A stretch of DNA of 64,000 nt, taken from positions 1-64,000 of the forward strand of contig FOEZ01000006.1 in the NCBI GenBank assembly GCA_900110595.1, in the 5' to 3' direction. The number at the start of each line of letters is the position of its first letter. The first letter of the stretch is position 1. The notes beneath the pieces are model-generated. The model made no database searches. It saw nothing but the letters and a program-made list of their open reading frames with translations, and was not told where the DNA came from. A program made the position numbers and the translations under genes. Source of the DNA: Arthrobacter sp. OV608. Its GTDB lineage: Bacteria > Actinomycetota > Actinomycetes > Actinomycetales > Micrococcaceae. This document shows positions 63,179 through 64,000 of the stretch, piece after piece.

Positions 63179-63598
63179 TCAGGACTGCTGGTTGATGCGG
63201 ACGGTGTTGCCGGCCGGGTCGCGGAAGGCGCAGTCGCGGATTCCGTAGGGCTGGTCGACGGGTTCCTGGACCACGTCCGCTCCGGTGGCCTCCACCGAGG
63301 CGAATGCAGCGTCCACGTCCGGGGCGGACAGGACGATGGTGGCATAGGTGCCCTTGGCCATCATCTCAGCGATGGTTCGGCGCTCGTCGTCGGTGATGCC
63401 GGGGTCGATGGCGGGCGGGCACAGGACGATGGAGACGTCCTTCTGGGCGGCCGGGCCAACCGTGATCCACCGCATGGTGCCCCGGCCGACATCGTTGCGG
63501 ATTTCGAAGCCCAGGGCGTCGCGGTAGAACGCCAGGGAGGCGTCAGGATCGGTAGCGGGAAGGAACGTTGTGTTAATGGTGATGTTCATGGCAGTCAT
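63179..63598 (-). CDS. VOC superfamily protein
   Basis: 139 aa from the ATG at 63596-63598, chosen because it overlaps the AraC stop (ATGA); an ATG three codons on is the alternative. The fold is VOC: INTTFLPATDPDASLAFYRDALGFEIRND and YGIRDCAFRDPAGNTVRINQQ. Metal ligands are not obvious. As it is coupled to an AraC regulator, it may be part of a small-molecule response (for example, resistance by sequestration); substrate unknown. Confidence 0.88.
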   Translation of the reverse strand: MTAMNITINTTFLPATDPDASLAFYRDALGFEIRNDVGRGTMRWITVGPAAQKDVSIVLCPPAIDPGITDDERRTIAEMMAKGTYATIVLSAPDVDAAFASVEATGADVVQEPVDQPYGIRDCAFRDPAGNTVRINQQS

Positions 63599-64000
63599 GC
63601 TAGTTGCGGCTCCTGCGCGGGCGCTTCTCGATTCCTGACCGGTCTGGTGACCTGTTTCGCCACGCAGGCGGGGATGCCCGCCGTCGACATTTCTGCCTCC
63701 TGTTTGTAGACGCTGGGCGGCATGCCCACCAGTTCCGTGAAGCGGGTGCTGAAGGTTCCCAGCGAGGAACAGCCGACGGCGAAGCACACCTCCGTGACGG
63801 AAAGGTCACCGCGGCGAAGCAGCGCCATGGCCCGCTCGATGCGCCTTGTCATGAGGTAGCTGTAGGGCGATTCCTGGTACGCAGCCTTGAAGCGGCGGCT
63901 CAGGTGCCCGGCGGACATGTGCACGCCGCGGGCCAGGGACTCAACGTCCAGCGGCTGCGCATATTCCCGGTCGATCCGATCCTTGACGCGGCGAAGATCC
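63595..64000 (-). CDS. AraC family transcriptional regulator, C-terminal fragment
   Basis: The gene enters from beyond the right edge; the visible 135 codons hold the AraC helix-turn-helix pair: DREYAQPLDVESLARGVHMSAGHLSRRFKAAY and the second helix SVTEVCFAVGCSSLGTFSTRFTELVGMPPSVYK. A basic C-terminal extension (about 35 residues) follows. Its stop overlaps the VOC start, so the pair is translationally coupled. The N-terminal part, which may contain a sensor domain, is not in the window. Confidence 0.88.
   Translation of the reverse strand, partial: DLRRVKDRIDREYAQPLDVESLARGVHMSAGHLSRRFKAAYQESPYSYLMTRRIERAMALLRRGDLSVTEVCFAVGCSSLGTFSTRFTELVGMPPSVYKQEAEMSTAGIPACVAKQVTRPVRNREAPAQEPQLA

Overview
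The window is a stretch of high-GC actinobacterial chromosome. Dense coding with many GTGA/ATGA overlaps, MSHS-free redundant catabolic operons and gene content such as MptB, a class II UvrA paralogue, an AldO-type alditol oxidase and many small Arthrobacter-type proteins point to Micrococcaceae (Arthrobacter/Pseudarthrobacter group). This assignment is inferred from family recognition, not from a marker gene. No rRNA, tRNA, CRISPR array, IS element, integrase or phage module was seen.

Layout. 1-4.0 kb: envelope/stress genes (start of a holin-like protein, an Ala/Lys-rich membrane-anchored protein, a MarR regulator with several palindromic operators, a three-gene operon carrying a baeRF2/Vms1-like protein, a small lipoprotein). 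4.0-12.1 kb: AldO alditol oxidase, a GH13 trehalose-synthase-like enzyme, an SOS-controlled umuDC pair, an alpha/beta hydrolase, rsgA with a possible 26-codon leader ORF, and a zinc-ribbon protein. 12.2-19.4 kb: a GGDEF diguanylate cyclase, then a LacI regulator divergent from a polar-solute ABC transporter operon with a Gfo/Idh/MocA dehydrogenase and a DAO-type flavoprotein. 19.5-25.5 kb: SulP transporter and a mannan-type cluster (MptB facing two GT87 paralogues). 25.8-31.2 kb: small proteins and a probable tartrate route (TtuC-like dehydrogenase, DctA-type symporter, glycerate kinase, LysR).

31.3-36 kb: a Rox-like FAD monooxygenase, a short-chain dehydrogenase and a GNAT acetyltransferase each broken by a one-base slip in a G/C run, a VOC protein, a flavin reductase. 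36-42.3 kb: MHS transporter, succinate-semialdehyde-type dehydrogenase and iron-type alcohol dehydrogenase in one operon, with a GAF/PucR-type regulator upstream. 42.3-50.5 kb: IclR regulator divergent from an eight-gene catabolic operon with two transport systems (TctBAC and a TRAP-like permease), an RraA-type aldolase, a DUF1932-type dehydrogenase and a divergent cyclase-family hydrolase. 50.5-57.4 kb: TetR regulator divergent from an MFS/GH78/GH1/SDR operon that looks built to import and dismantle rhamnosyl-glucosides. 57.4-64 kb: SDR, GntR-MFS pair behind a long palindrome, MOSC protein, UvrA-like ABC protein, VOC protein coupled to an AraC regulator that runs off the end.

Overall the window is a chain of self-contained, locally regulated nutrient modules (regulator plus divergent operon plus operator palindrome), mixed with stress, DNA-damage and envelope genes. 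The least explained units are the baeRF2 stress operon, the IclR/Tct/TRAP/cyclase operon and the ABC/Gfo/DAO operon.
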